DNA of 59,089 nt from Oscillospiraceae bacterium (GTDB lineage: Bacteria > Bacillota > Clostridia > Oscillospirales > Acutalibacteraceae). The stretch spans positions 1 through 59,089 of the forward strand of contig SVPI01000008.1 of assembly GCA_015065935.1 (NCBI GenBank). The letters run 5' to 3'. Below, piece by piece: positions 1 to 7,996 of this stretch. The first letter of the stretch is position 1. Every line of letters starts with the position of its first letter. The notes below the pieces were generated by a model that did no database searches, had not been told where the DNA came from, and saw only the letters and a program-made list of their open reading frames with translations. Position numbers and translations under genes: made by a program.

Positions 1-53
1 CACTTTTATATTTCAATACCATTTCCATTACATTGTGAGATATCCTCTCAAAA

Positions 54-482
54 CTACACATCTAAAATTCTTTCTATCTGAGCACAAACATATTTTAGCT
101 TTTCCAAATAGCAATCAGGTAATATATCATTCAAGCTATCTGTTTTTACGATCATATTAGCAATTTTCTCTTTTATTTCTGCTTCAGTCTTATCCCCAAA
201 AGGCTTTGATTGTGCATTGAATGATTTTTTCAACCTATCTGACCATTTGTATTTGCAACCCTTAAATTCTTTTACATCTAAATCAACACCATAGTCGTTA
301 TAAATTAAATCTTTATAAAAGTCTTTCTTTAAAAAATCCTCAAACTCAGATTCCTTATTGTCGCCATATGCATATAAAATTGCGGAATTTTTTTCTTCAA
401 CAAGACCTTTTTGTTTTGACTCTTCATACGAACTGATTCCACATTTATCGGCGTCAACTATTACAAAATATTTACACATCAT
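54..482 (-). CDS. Hypothetical protein, possible TOPRIM-like C-terminal fragment
   Basis: A 142-residue lysine- and acid-rich soluble protein that I do not recognise with certainty. The first residues form a hydrophobic strand ending in Asp-Ala-Asp (about residues 8-12), followed by a serine/glutamate stretch. This loosely recalls the last part of TOPRIM domains in OLD-family nucleases. There is no ATPase domain, and a TAA lies directly upstream in frame. No ribosome binding site precedes the start (AT-rich, no G run), and the SASP terminator sits just upstream, so expression is doubtful. It may be a decayed 3' remnant of a larger defence-type gene. The TOPRIM link is a weak inference. Confidence 0.4.
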   Translation of the reverse strand: MMCKYFVIVDADKCGISSYEESKQKGLVEEKNSAILYAYGDNKESEFEDFLKKDFYKDLIYNDYGVDLDVKEFKGCKYKWSDRLKKSFNAQSKPFGDKTEAEIKEKIANMIVKTDSLNDILPDCYLEKLKYVCAQIERILDV

Positions 483-507
483 TTATAAACATTTATAGGC
501 ACGTAAA

Positions 508-541
508 AAAGGCACGAACTTTCCACAGTTCGTGCCTTTAA
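508..541 (-). terminator. Rho-independent terminator of the SASP gene
   Basis: A 10-bp hairpin (GGCACGAACT pairing with AGTTCGTGCC, loop about 6 nt) lies 7 bases after the SASP stop. On the minus strand it is followed by a run of six T. Confidence 0.85.
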
Positions 542-547
542 TAATAC

Positions 548-790
548 CTATACAACCACTCTAAATCCGTATGTAATCTGCCTTTCATAGCCTTTTACAG
601 TGCGATTTTTACGAGTGAAATTCATATGTCGTACAGGACATATGTTATTAACCATCTGGCCACCGATAGAACCTGCCTGCTTTGCAGTGAGGTCACCGTT
701 GTAGCCCTGCTTAAGGCTTACGCCAACCTCGTTAGCAGCCTCCATCTTAAAACGGTTGAGTGCTTCACGTGCTTCGGGTACTACGTTCAT
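548..790 (-). CDS. Alpha/beta-type small acid-soluble spore protein
   Basis: SASPs coat DNA in the forespore and protect it from UV and chemical damage. Residues about 5-46 fit the family: EAREALNRFKMEAANE, then a GV-L-K-GYNGDLT segment and the hallmark QAGSIGGQMV block around the germination protease region. The length (80 aa) is slightly above the usual 60-75. The C-terminal about 33 residues are basic and aromatic and do not resemble the usual KR-hydrophobic SASP tail. A clear AAAGGAGTG ribosome site precedes the ATG. Expression in the forespore (sigma G) is expected from the family, but I could not define a convincing promoter. The gene is monocistronic with its own terminator. Confidence 0.88.
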   Translation of the reverse strand: MNVVPEAREALNRFKMEAANEVGVSLKQGYNGDLTAKQAGSIGGQMVNNICPVRHMNFTRKNRTVKGYERQITYGFRVVV

Positions 791-912
791 CTTTTTTCAC
801 TCCTTTAAAAACTTTTTTGCGTTTGCTTTATTATTGTGTGAAAAGATAATTTAATTATAAGTGGAAAATTTCGTATTTTTTCTTGGAAAAAACATATAAA
901 AGGGACATTTTC

Positions 913-936
913 ATCTTAAATTTGTCCATTTAAGAT
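913..936 (+). promoter_or_regulatory. 8-bp inverted repeat, possible operator
   Basis: ATCTTAAA and TTTAAGAT are perfect inverted copies separated by 8 nt. They end 2 bp before the -35 box of the promoter at 938-966. The placement suits an activator or repressor site. The cognate regulator is unknown. Confidence 0.3.
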
Positions 937-937
937 A

Positions 938-966
938 TTGATTTTAACCGCCTGATTTTGTAAAAT
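938..966 (+). promoter_or_regulatory. Putative sigma-A promoter for the PnuC-like gene
   Basis: TTGATT, a 17-bp spacer and TAAAAT, located about 40 bp upstream of the ATG at 1005. Confidence 0.5.
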
Positions 967-1004
967 GATTTTGTAAACAACTTTGCGAAAATTTGGGTGT
1001 CGTT

Positions 1005-1706
1005 ATGTTTGGAAAATTTAAAAGCATTTTTAATGAAAACACGTTTCTATTTTCCGCACTTTCAATAACAGCCGTTTTAATTACCGTTACAGGCATCATT
1101 TTTAAATCGCAATTCATCACAATTTCGCCACTTTACGTTTCTATTTTTATAATGCTTTTTCAGGCACAAGCCAACCGAATTGCACCGCTTATCGGCAGTT
1201 TGAATTCTATCCTTTACGCCGCAATTTACATCAAAATGGGTCTTTATTCTACCGCCATTTACTGTTTGCTTTTTTCTTTTCCCATTCAACTTGCAACGTT
1301 TATAAGATGGAATAAGAACAAATATGGAAAATCAACAATTTTCCGAAAATTAAATGCAAAATGGCGCATTGCTGTTGCATTCTTGTTTTTAGCCGTTTTG
1401 GTCGGTCAGATTTTTGTAATGAACAAACTTGGCGCAAGCAACACCGTTTTAGACAGTATTTCTTCCCTTCTGGGAATTTTAATAAGCTTTTTGACTCTTT
1501 TGTCATTCATTGAATATTCCTGGTTAAGTTTGATACTGTGTTTTGTAAATTTGTTACTTTTTACAAACGTTGCGATAAACGATATTTCAAGACTACCCTT
1601 TGTAGTTTATATGCTTTATTCTTATGTATGCACAATTAAACAATTTATAACCGTAAGAAAACTTTTTAACGAACAACAAAATTTGGAGGAAACAAAAAAT
1701 GATTAA
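1005..1706 (+). CDS. PnuC-like (nicotinamide riboside/vitamin) membrane transporter
   Basis: A 233-residue polytopic membrane protein with about seven hydrophobic segments. The block reading QANRIAPLIGSLNSILYA, then a glycine-tyrosine helix and the FIRWNKNKYG motif resemble the PnuC/SWEET-like facilitators that import nicotinamide riboside or related vitamins before phosphorylation in the cytosol. An in-frame TTG lies at 993, but the ATG at 1005 starts at the usual distance from the promoter. Neither start has a strong ribosome site. The gene overlaps the following glycosidase-like gene by 8 bp, so the two are translationally coupled. This suggests the substrate may be a nucleoside or glycoside rather than nicotinamide riboside specifically. 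Family call is fairly good, substrate unknown. Confidence 0.65.
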   Translation: MFGKFKSIFNENTFLFSALSITAVLITVTGIIFKSQFITISPLYVSIFIMLFQAQANRIAPLIGSLNSILYAAIYIKMGLYSTAIYCLLFSFPIQLATFIRWNKNKYGKSTIFRKLNAKWRIAVAFLFLAVLVGQIFVMNKLGASNTVLDSISSLLGILISFLTLLSFIEYSWLSLILCFVNLLLFTNVAINDISRLPFVVYMLYSYVCTIKQFITVRKLFNEQQNLEETKND

Positions 1707-3075
1707 ATTTGGCAATCGCGTAGAGCTTATGGTTGACCGCTATTTAATTGATAAAATGGGTGGCTGCTCATTTTCAGGCGAAGCTTTAAAGGATGAAGGA
1801 AAAGTCCTCTCTTTTACTGAGCCTTGGGAATGCCTTGGTTCCTCCACCTCTACCGCCTTTGATGATAATGGTACCGTTAAACTTTACTATCGCGGATATC
1901 CCGACAAAACGGCGGGACTTACCGAACTTGAAGAAAACCAGGTTTCCTGCCTTGCAGAAAGCTCTGACGGAATTCATTTTGTAAAAACCCCTGTTAATGA
2001 AATTGATTATTTTGGAATTAAAGAAAATAATATCGTTGCAATGGGTATGCACTGCCACAACTTTGCACCTTTCCTTGATACAAACCCAAACAGTAAACCC
2101 GAGGAAAAATACAAAGCAATTTGCGGTCACTTTAAAAAAGGCGTTGAAACCTTTGCCAGCCCCGATGGTATTCACTGGAAGAAAACCTCAGATGATTATG
2201 TTATCACAAAGGGTTTCTTTGACACAACCAATATCGCTTTTTATGACACGGTAGCAGACAAATATCGTTGCTTTACAAGAACATTTTTAGATAGATATCG
2301 TAATATTGTTGATGTTAATGACCACTCTGACATTCCCGGGGCGTGGATGAGAATAATTCAGTCAAGTGAATCGGCTAATTTTGAAAATTGGAGTGAGCCG
2401 ATTCCCAATGATTATGGTCCGCACAAGCAGTTTGAACACCTTTACACAAATGCAACAACCCCTATTCCCGGTGCCGAGCATATTTTGGCCGCCTTCCCTA
2501 TGCGTTTTCACGAGCAAAGGAAAAAGATTTATAAGTTCAGCGGCAACCCGCAAGGCAGCAACGGCGTTTCGGATATGGTGTTTATGACCTCCCGCGATGG
2601 ACAGCACTGGGATAGAACCGTTCGCGAGGGTTACCTTTCGGGAAGCCTTGATGAGGCAGAATGGACACAGCGCAATTTTATTGCCTCCTCGGGCATTATT
2701 TCTCGTGATGATAAATTTATTATCTATGTTCAAAAGCATTATATGTGGGAAGACCACGGAATCTGGGCATACTCGGTTCCCCGCTATCGCTTTGTGTCCC
2801 TCTCGGCAGGCTACGACGGCGGCATAATTGAGACCAAGGACCTTGAATTTTTAAGCGATGATTTTTATATCAACTATTCAACCTCTGCCTATGGCAGTAT
2901 TGTTATAAGGGTGGTTGATGAGTTTGGAAACTTTATTGCCAAAACCGATGAAATTTACGGAAACGAACTTTCACACAAGGTTCATTTTGAAGGTATTAAG
3001 GGCAGACACGGCAGATTAATTATAGAAATGAACGATGCCAAGCTTTATGCTATTGGTGCGGATATGTCAAAATAA
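1699..3075 (+). CDS. Five-bladed beta-propeller glycosidase-like protein (GH32/43/68 superfamily fold)
   Basis: A 458-residue cytoplasmic protein without a signal peptide. It has three spaced propeller signatures of the type S-x-DG-x-H-F/W (about residues 93, 156 and 302), and acidic/aromatic motifs typical of arabinanase/levansucrase/invertase-fold enzymes that cleave or transfer furanosides. A small beta domain follows at about 380-458 (FGNFIAKTDEI...). The start is well supported by GGAGG 9 nt upstream, inside the end of the transporter gene. Because it is coupled to a PnuC-like importer, it may process an imported glycoside or nucleoside-like compound. The exact substrate cannot be read from the sequence, and the catalytic acid triad is not certain. 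Confidence 0.6.
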   Translation: MIKFGNRVELMVDRYLIDKMGGCSFSGEALKDEGKVLSFTEPWECLGSSTSTAFDDNGTVKLYYRGYPDKTAGLTELEENQVSCLAESSDGIHFVKTPVNEIDYFGIKENNIVAMGMHCHNFAPFLDTNPNSKPEEKYKAICGHFKKGVETFASPDGIHWKKTSDDYVITKGFFDTTNIAFYDTVADKYRCFTRTFLDRYRNIVDVNDHSDIPGAWMRIIQSSESANFENWSEPIPNDYGPHKQFEHLYTNATTPIPGAEHILAAFPMRFHEQRKKIYKFSGNPQGSNGVSDMVFMTSRDGQHWDRTVREGYLSGSLDEAEWTQRNFIASSGIISRDDKFIIYVQKHYMWEDHGIWAYSVPRYRFVSLSAGYDGGIIETKDLEFLSDDFYINYSTSAYGSIVIRVVDEFGNFIAKTDEIYGNELSHKVHFEGIKGRHGRLIIEMNDAKLYAIGADMSK

Positions 3076-3089
3076 AATTTAAAAATATA

Positions 3090-3131
3090 AAACCCTCGAA
3101 GAGAACAAATCTCTTCGAGGGTTTGTTTTTT
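3090..3131. terminator. Bidirectional terminator between convergent genes
   Basis: A perfect 15-bp stem (3090-3104 with 3110-3124) around a 5-nt loop, A-rich on the left and T-rich on the right. It serves the glycosidase-like gene on the plus strand and the GH3 gene on the minus strand. Confidence 0.9.
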
Positions 3132-4729
3132 TATGGAAGTTTAACAGGAGTAACGCCCTTTGCCTCAGTCTTTCCGAAAAGGACATCATAAATTGCATCG
3201 GGGTCAACATCTACACCCGAAAATGTGTTTAGAATTGTTTTAACATAAGGGAATGTAAACGGAATGTAGGGACTGCCGTGGCACACCATTACAACCGGCA
3301 TATTGGTTTTAAATAAATATTCATAGACGCAACGAATCATTACGCCGTTTGGAGCAATATGGTTTGTGCACCACTGGGAACCATAATAAAAATGAACTAT
3401 GATAACATCGGCCTTTGGCAACTGTGCCTCGCGAACAAGACCGTTTTCGGTATACTCACCGTATTTTATAACCTCTATACCTTTTTGCCGCATAACTTCA
3501 TCAACCAAATTATTTACAGGTCCTTCAGAGTTTGTAACGTCAACGCTTATAACCTTTTTGATTTTTTTCTCATCAAGGGGCAAAACGCCGAGTTCGTTTT
3601 TATAAATTGAAAGGGCGTTTTTAGCAATGCGCGCCGCAGTTTCACTATATCTTTTAATGTCGGCTTCGCTGCATGGATGATAAATCATTTTTTCACCCTC
3701 GCCCAAAAGGCCGAGGCGCTGTTTTTCTTTCCAAATGCGATAAACCGATTCTTTTACGCGTTCAATAGTTATTTCGCCCTCGTCAATAGCCTTTTCAAGC
3801 ACGTCAAGTATGTAAGAAATATCAGCCCAGAAGTTTGCAAAGAGCAAAACGTCGCAACCGGCTTGAACCATTTTGATAATGCCCTCTTCGATGGTAACAT
3901 AGGGCGCCAAACCGCCCATATTCATACCATCGCTTACAATCAGTCCATCAAACCCAAACTCACCTCTTAAAAGGTCGGTAAGCAAAGTTTTGCTTATTGT
4001 TGCAGGAACAACCTTGCCATCCTCTTCATAGGCAGGAAGACCAATGTGGCCGGGCATTATTGAACGAAGTCCACCGTCAATAAGCCTTTTCCAAACTTTA
4101 CCGAAGGTCGCCATCCATTCCTCTTTTGAAAGAGTGTTGGCGGTGGTGCAAATGTGTTGGTCGCGGTCATCAATACCGTCGCCGGGGAAATGCTTGGCGG
4201 TAGCAATCATTCCGCTATCCTGCATACCCTTCACAAATGCCTCAACAAAATCCCCTGCTCTGTCGGCATCATCGCCCCAAGAACGAGTATTAATAATGGG
4301 ATTTTTAGGATTTATATTAAGGTCGGCAACAGGACCATAGGACCAGCAGATACCGCATTCGAGGCCTTGTTTAGCACAAGCCTCACCGCAGGTATAGGCA
4401 TCCTCTAAAGAATTAGCCGCAGAAATTGACATTGCAGTTCCAAAATTAGTGCCGCCGTTAATGGCGTTTGGTGAAGTTTCCATATCCATTGAGCCAATAG
4501 GTGCCGAGCCAATATGTTCGGTTAATTTTTTATGCATTTTAATAATATCTTCTTTTTTACTGGGAAAAAAGAAAACGGTTCCGGGCTTAAACTCAGGGTC
4601 GGCAAAAATTACGTCAAAATATTCTCTAGGGTCGGCTGTTGGAATGGGGGTTGAGCGAATTGCCGGACACAAAAGATGAGAAACAAGTTCTCTCCTTGTC
4701 ATACCCTGGATGTACTGTTCAAATGTCAT
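3131..4729 (-). CDS. Glycoside hydrolase family 3, beta-N-acetylhexosaminidase (NagZ-like)
   Basis: A 532-residue cytoplasmic enzyme predicted to remove terminal N-acetylhexosamine, as NagZ does from muropeptides during wall recycling. The GH3 barrel carries KHFPGDG (residues 179-185) and the DxH dyad at 190-192 that acts as general acid/base in NagZ. The nucleophile Asp267 lies in the VSDGMNMGG block. A C-terminal alpha/beta domain (about 370-530) follows. The start at 4729 is chosen because AAGGAGAG lies 9 nt upstream; longer reading would overlap the GatD-like gene by 65 bp. It sits 1 bp after that gene, at the end of a murT-gatD-nagZ-like operon, consistent with peptidoglycan metabolism. 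No signal peptide. Confidence 0.85.
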   Translation of the reverse strand: MTFEQYIQGMTRRELVSHLLCPAIRSTPIPTADPREYFDVIFADPEFKPGTVFFFPSKKEDIIKMHKKLTEHIGSAPIGSMDMETSPNAINGGTNFGTAMSISAANSLEDAYTCGEACAKQGLECGICWSYGPVADLNINPKNPIINTRSWGDDADRAGDFVEAFVKGMQDSGMIATAKHFPGDGIDDRDQHICTTANTLSKEEWMATFGKVWKRLIDGGLRSIMPGHIGLPAYEEDGKVVPATISKTLLTDLLRGEFGFDGLIVSDGMNMGGLAPYVTIEEGIIKMVQAGCDVLLFANFWADISYILDVLEKAIDEGEITIERVKESVYRIWKEKQRLGLLGEGEKMIYHPCSEADIKRYSETAARIAKNALSIYKNELGVLPLDEKKIKKVISVDVTNSEGPVNNLVDEVMRQKGIEVIKYGEYTENGLVREAQLPKADVIIVHFYYGSQWCTNHIAPNGVMIRCVYEYLFKTNMPVVMVCHGSPYIPFTFPYVKTILNTFSGVDVDPDAIYDVLFGKTEAKGVTPVKLP

Positions 4730-4730
4730 T

Positions 4731-5462
4731 TTAAATCTCTCCTTTTGGTTTTCTGTTAGTAAACTTGAGGCAGGAATTAAAGGAAGCGGTTTCAAAGGAA
4801 TAATCAGAATTACAGTTTATTCCCTGCTTTTTTAAATAAATATCCTTTAAAATCTGGTCACACCACCAAGGATTTTTAACAAACACAGGGCCTAAACAGT
4901 TAGTAAAAACAAGATTTTTATAAACCGCGCCCTCACTGCCGCTTCTATTATTTCCGTGGCCGTAAATCACTGTGCCCAGGGGATTTTTAGCATCAATATC
5001 AACCATTTGAATTTGAGAGCCGAAAATTTCCATTTTAGTGCTGTTTATTCGGAAATGCAGGTCATCGCCATATACATATTTCCGCTCTTTGCCTGTTGCA
5101 TCAAGAAAACCTATGCCCTCAAAAACCGAGCCATCCTCCCTTTCGAGAGCTTTTGCAAAAAGCATTCCCGTTGTACCAACTGCAAGGATATGACCACCGT
5201 TTTCAATATAAGCCTTAAGGTCATCCATTTGACTTTCAAGGGCGTTTTTAATGAGAGCAAGGGTTTTTATTTCGCCGGGCATAAAGAGAATCAAATCAAA
5301 TTTACCGAAATCAATTTTTTCCTTTGGCGAATCAATGCGATGGATTTTAACATCCATTCCCATTGTCTTTCCTCTTTGCTCAAAGGCCTGAACGCTGCCG
5401 CGCTCACCATGAAGATTTAATAAATCGGGATACATCCAAGCGATGTTAATTATTTTTGACAT
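4731..5462 (-). CDS. GatD-like glutamine amidotransferase subunit lacking catalytic residues
   Basis: The partner of MurT in amidating lipid II D-glutamate to isoglutamine; GatD supplies ammonia from glutamine. The 243-residue protein keeps the GatD architecture: LLNLHGERGS near the N-terminus, EG-x-GFLDATG about 115-124, GHGNN 168-172, then SEGAVYKNL and LGP-x4-KNP near 190-198. The elbow that normally reads ICGGYQ-LG is AVGTTGMLFA, so the nucleophilic Cys (C94 in S. aureus) is Val95. The His of the usual YLHGP is Leu190. Both triad residues are therefore absent, and glutaminase activity is unlikely. It overlaps murT by 1 nt (TAATG). It may be a structural partner or use free ammonia. Confidence 0.75.
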   Translation of the reverse strand: MSKIINIAWMYPDLLNLHGERGSVQAFEQRGKTMGMDVKIHRIDSPKEKIDFGKFDLILFMPGEIKTLALIKNALESQMDDLKAYIENGGHILAVGTTGMLFAKALEREDGSVFEGIGFLDATGKERKYVYGDDLHFRINSTKMEIFGSQIQMVDIDAKNPLGTVIYGHGNNRSGSEGAVYKNLVFTNCLGPVFVKNPWWCDQILKDIYLKKQGINCNSDYSFETASFNSCLKFTNRKPKGEI

Positions 5463-6817
5463 TATTTATTTCCCCCTTTAGAAAAATATTCCTTTAATTT
5501 TTTATAAGGCTTCATTCCTGTAAGGAAATAGATATTGTCGGTTTTGGTATTTTCAAGCTCTTTTAAAACAAGGGTTAAATCCTCGGTGTCAAGCACAGTG
5601 ATTTTATCACCTTCGCCGCCTGCATAACGAATGCGGTTGGCGGTGTCATAGCTTACAGTAGAGGAGAACACAACATAGCGTTCAACAGGAGTTTTGGCGA
5701 TAGGGGCAAAATCGCAATCAAAGAAATAAAAGGTGTTGGAATAGTAAGGGAGAAAATCCTTAACCTCATACATACCCATAAAAATTGCCTTTTCACCTTT
5801 ATCCTCAGCAATAGTATCAAGGGCAGATTGCAATGTTTCGGGGTTTTCCTGCTTCATACGAAGGTAATGAATATTTTTGCCCTTATAGGTCAGCTTTTCA
5901 CGCCTTTCGGCAGGGTTTAAAAAGGTTTTAAAGCCGAGGAAAATCTTTTCATCCTCAACCTTTAAATTGCGGCAGATGGCAATGCACATAGCATAGTTAT
6001 AAATATAAAAGGGTGTGTTATAAGTAATCTCCCATTTTTTGCCGCTTTCGGTAAAATACTTTTCATCAAAATTAACCACGTTTACCGTAACATCGGGGGT
6101 TTTGCTTGTGGCGTGGTCGCAATTTGTGCAGTGGAAAACACCAATGTTTGCAAGGTTAAAATTATCGTATTTAATGGGGTGAGAGCATTTGGGGCAAGGC
6201 AGAGTTACATCGTAAAAATCGCCCTTTGTATAGGTCTTGCAGTTTTCATTAACCGAAAAATAAAGGCTTTTGCCTGCTCTATCCTCCAGCGCCTTACTGC
6301 GAGGCTCGTGGTTATTAAGATAAAGGGTCATATCAGTTCCAATGGCTTGTTCGAATTTTCTGAAAATAAAATCGGGGTCACCGTTTCTCTGAACCTGGTC
6401 CTTTTGAAGATTGGTTATACCCATATGACCGGCGGGCAACACCTTGCGAATGGCAAGAAGGCTTCTTTCATCAATTTCAAGAACGAGATACTCTTTATTG
6501 AATTTACCGAAAAGGTTAGAATTTTTAATTAGAGTGGTGGCAACACCTGTCATCATATTAGCGCCCTCTAAATTGCAGGCAACGCTTTTGCCTGCGGTTT
6601 TAAGGGTGTGAGCCAAAAGATTTGTGGTGGTTGATTTGCCATTTGTACCTGTAACAAAAATGGTTTTATTATAGTCAATGCCCTTAAAATGCTTAACAAA
6701 ATCGGGCATAAGCCTAACGGCAATTTTACCCGAATAATTGGTGCCGCGGTTTTTATCAATTATGCTGACAATAACCGCCGCCATTTTTGAAAGCCACAAG
6801 GTGATTAAAAATTTCAT
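5462..6817 (-). CDS. murT: MurT-like Mur ligase family protein (lipid II isoglutaminyl synthase subunit)
   Basis: A 451-residue ATP-dependent ligase of the Mur superfamily. It has a short hydrophobic N-terminus and the P-loop TGTNGKSTTTN at about residues 56-66. The MurT-specific four-Cys zinc ribbon inserted in the central domain is also present (CPKC near 208 and CTNC near 230), as is a C-terminal MurT domain. In the C-terminal domain the usual motif around the Asp that completes the GatD triad is poorly conserved (MYEVKDFLPYYS region). This parallels the loss of catalytic residues in the downstream GatD-like protein. A strong GGGGAGAGGGG site precedes the ATG. Membrane-proximal cytoplasmic location is expected. 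Family assignment is firm, activity uncertain. Confidence 0.85.
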   Translation of the reverse strand: MKFLITLWLSKMAAVIVSIIDKNRGTNYSGKIAVRLMPDFVKHFKGIDYNKTIFVTGTNGKSTTTNLLAHTLKTAGKSVACNLEGANMMTGVATTLIKNSNLFGKFNKEYLVLEIDERSLLAIRKVLPAGHMGITNLQKDQVQRNGDPDFIFRKFEQAIGTDMTLYLNNHEPRSKALEDRAGKSLYFSVNENCKTYTKGDFYDVTLPCPKCSHPIKYDNFNLANIGVFHCTNCDHATSKTPDVTVNVVNFDEKYFTESGKKWEITYNTPFYIYNYAMCIAICRNLKVEDEKIFLGFKTFLNPAERREKLTYKGKNIHYLRMKQENPETLQSALDTIAEDKGEKAIFMGMYEVKDFLPYYSNTFYFFDCDFAPIAKTPVERYVVFSSTVSYDTANRIRYAGGEGDKITVLDTEDLTLVLKELENTKTDNIYFLTGMKPYKKLKEYFSKGGNK

Positions 6818-6841
6818 TTAGGTTTCCCCTCTCCCCAAAAA

Positions 6842-7372
6842 CTATCTTTTAATAAATCGCATAATTACAGGGTGGAGCCTGTAAAGATAAATTTGTGCAA
6901 ATTTTGAAAGGCAAATATCATACATTAAGAACACAAAATTTGCGGCAAGCACCAAAACAGCAATTCCAAAAACGCCAAAAATTGTTACAAAATTATCGGT
7001 TATGCCAAATATGTTTGCAAAAAATGAATATATTAACAAAAGCGCCGCATTAAAGGATAAAAACTTTAAAAAATATTCTAAAATGCGGTTTTTCAGATGT
7101 TCGAAAATTGCCTTTAAAATTGGATAAAAGCCTAAAAAGCAAACATAAAGCAGCTTTGCCTCGGGCTCGGCAAGCAAAAGCGTTATAACAGCCGATGCGA
7201 CATAGGTTAAAAAGGCATAGCCCTTGCCTACCTCAATTAGGGCAATCATAACAAATATGCCTGCAATGGCGGGCACACCGTAGGTAAGATACGGAAAGTA
7301 AGACGCCAGCATTGTAGCCGCGGCAAGAGCCGCCAGCATTGCACAAAGTGTGATTTTTCTTGTTTGTTTCAT
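6842..7372 (-). CDS. Small polytopic membrane protein, possibly ECF S-component-like
   Basis: A 176-residue protein with five or six hydrophobic helices and a basic N-terminus (MKQTRKITLCAMLAALAAAT) of the style seen in ECF-transporter substrate-binding subunits and related integral membrane proteins. The segment TYGVPAIAGIFVMIALIEVG and a short basic C-terminus complete it. It lies 12 bp downstream of the J-domain gene and 24 bp upstream of murT, so it is probably co-transcribed with both. No substrate-specific motif or riboswitch is visible, so I do not assign a substrate. Confidence 0.55.
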   Translation of the reverse strand: MKQTRKITLCAMLAALAAATMLASYFPYLTYGVPAIAGIFVMIALIEVGKGYAFLTYVASAVITLLLAEPEAKLLYVCFLGFYPILKAIFEHLKNRILEYFLKFLSFNAALLLIYSFFANIFGITDNFVTIFGVFGIAVLVLAANFVFLMYDICLSKFAQIYLYRLHPVIMRFIKR

Positions 7373-7384
7373 TGCTTTGCCTCT

Positions 7385-7996
7385 CTAGCAGCAGGGTATT
7401 AAATCTCCGCCCATACACTCACAGCAGCAATCGGCACAAATAAGGTTTGAGCAACAATCGCAGGCGCTCATTCCGCCCATATTAGGTGCACTGCGATAGG
7501 GATTATTGAAATTACCCCCTGCACTCCGCTGAACGCGATTCATTGCCTCTCTGTATTCAGGATTCATTGGGTCCATTCGGCAGGCGGTGGCAAAGTTAGT
7601 GTAGGCATTATCGAACCAGCCGCGCTTATAAAGCACCGTGCCGTTTAAGAAATACCACTCGGCATCCCTGCGCTCGGGCGGCACACCATCAAGAATTTCC
7701 TGTGCCTCCTCAAGGCGATTATTCATTATAAGACTGCGAACATCGGAAAAATTAGAATTGGCGCTGTAATAATTACCGCCCGCTCTGTTTGATGAGGATT
7801 TACGCCTGCGGCGCTCATTCATAATGCCATCGTAGGCCTCATTTATTTCCTTCATCTTTTCTGCCGCTAAATCGGAAAGCGGATTATCGGCATAGTTATC
7901 GGGATGATACTTTTTAGCCATCTCCTTATAGGCTGCCTTAACCTCGTCATCAGTGGCATTTTTGCTTATTCCAAGAACGCCGTAATAGTCTTTCAT
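7385..7996 (-). CDS. J-domain (DnaJ-like) protein with TPR-like segment and Cys-rich tail
   Basis: A 203-residue co-chaperone-like protein. The N-terminal J domain (residues 1-62) has the HPD motif at 31-33, which stimulates DnaK ATPase. A single TPR-like helix pair lies near 113-155 ([20 protein letters not shown]). The last about 30 residues hold ten cysteines arranged [12 protein letters not shown] and CC, suggesting metal binding or a structural role. There is no G/F region or DnaJ zinc domain, so it is not DnaJ itself. It starts inside the stop of the DUF5685 gene (ATGA overlap), so the two proteins probably work together. The specific client is unknown. Confidence 0.8.
   Translation of the reverse strand: MKDYYGVLGISKNATDDEVKAAYKEMAKKYHPDNYADNPLSDLAAEKMKEINEAYDGIMNERRRRKSSSNRAGGNYYSANSNFSDVRSLIMNNRLEEAQEILDGVPPERRDAEWYFLNGTVLYKRGWFDNAYTNFATACRMDPMNPEYREAMNRVQRSAGGNFNNPYRSAPNMGGMSACDCCSNLICADCCCECMGGDLIPCC

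Noticed and set aside
548-660. Frameshift as cause of the odd SASP tail
   Set aside because: Neither alternative frame after GGQMV gives a SASP-like end; one stops at once and the other after about nine residues.
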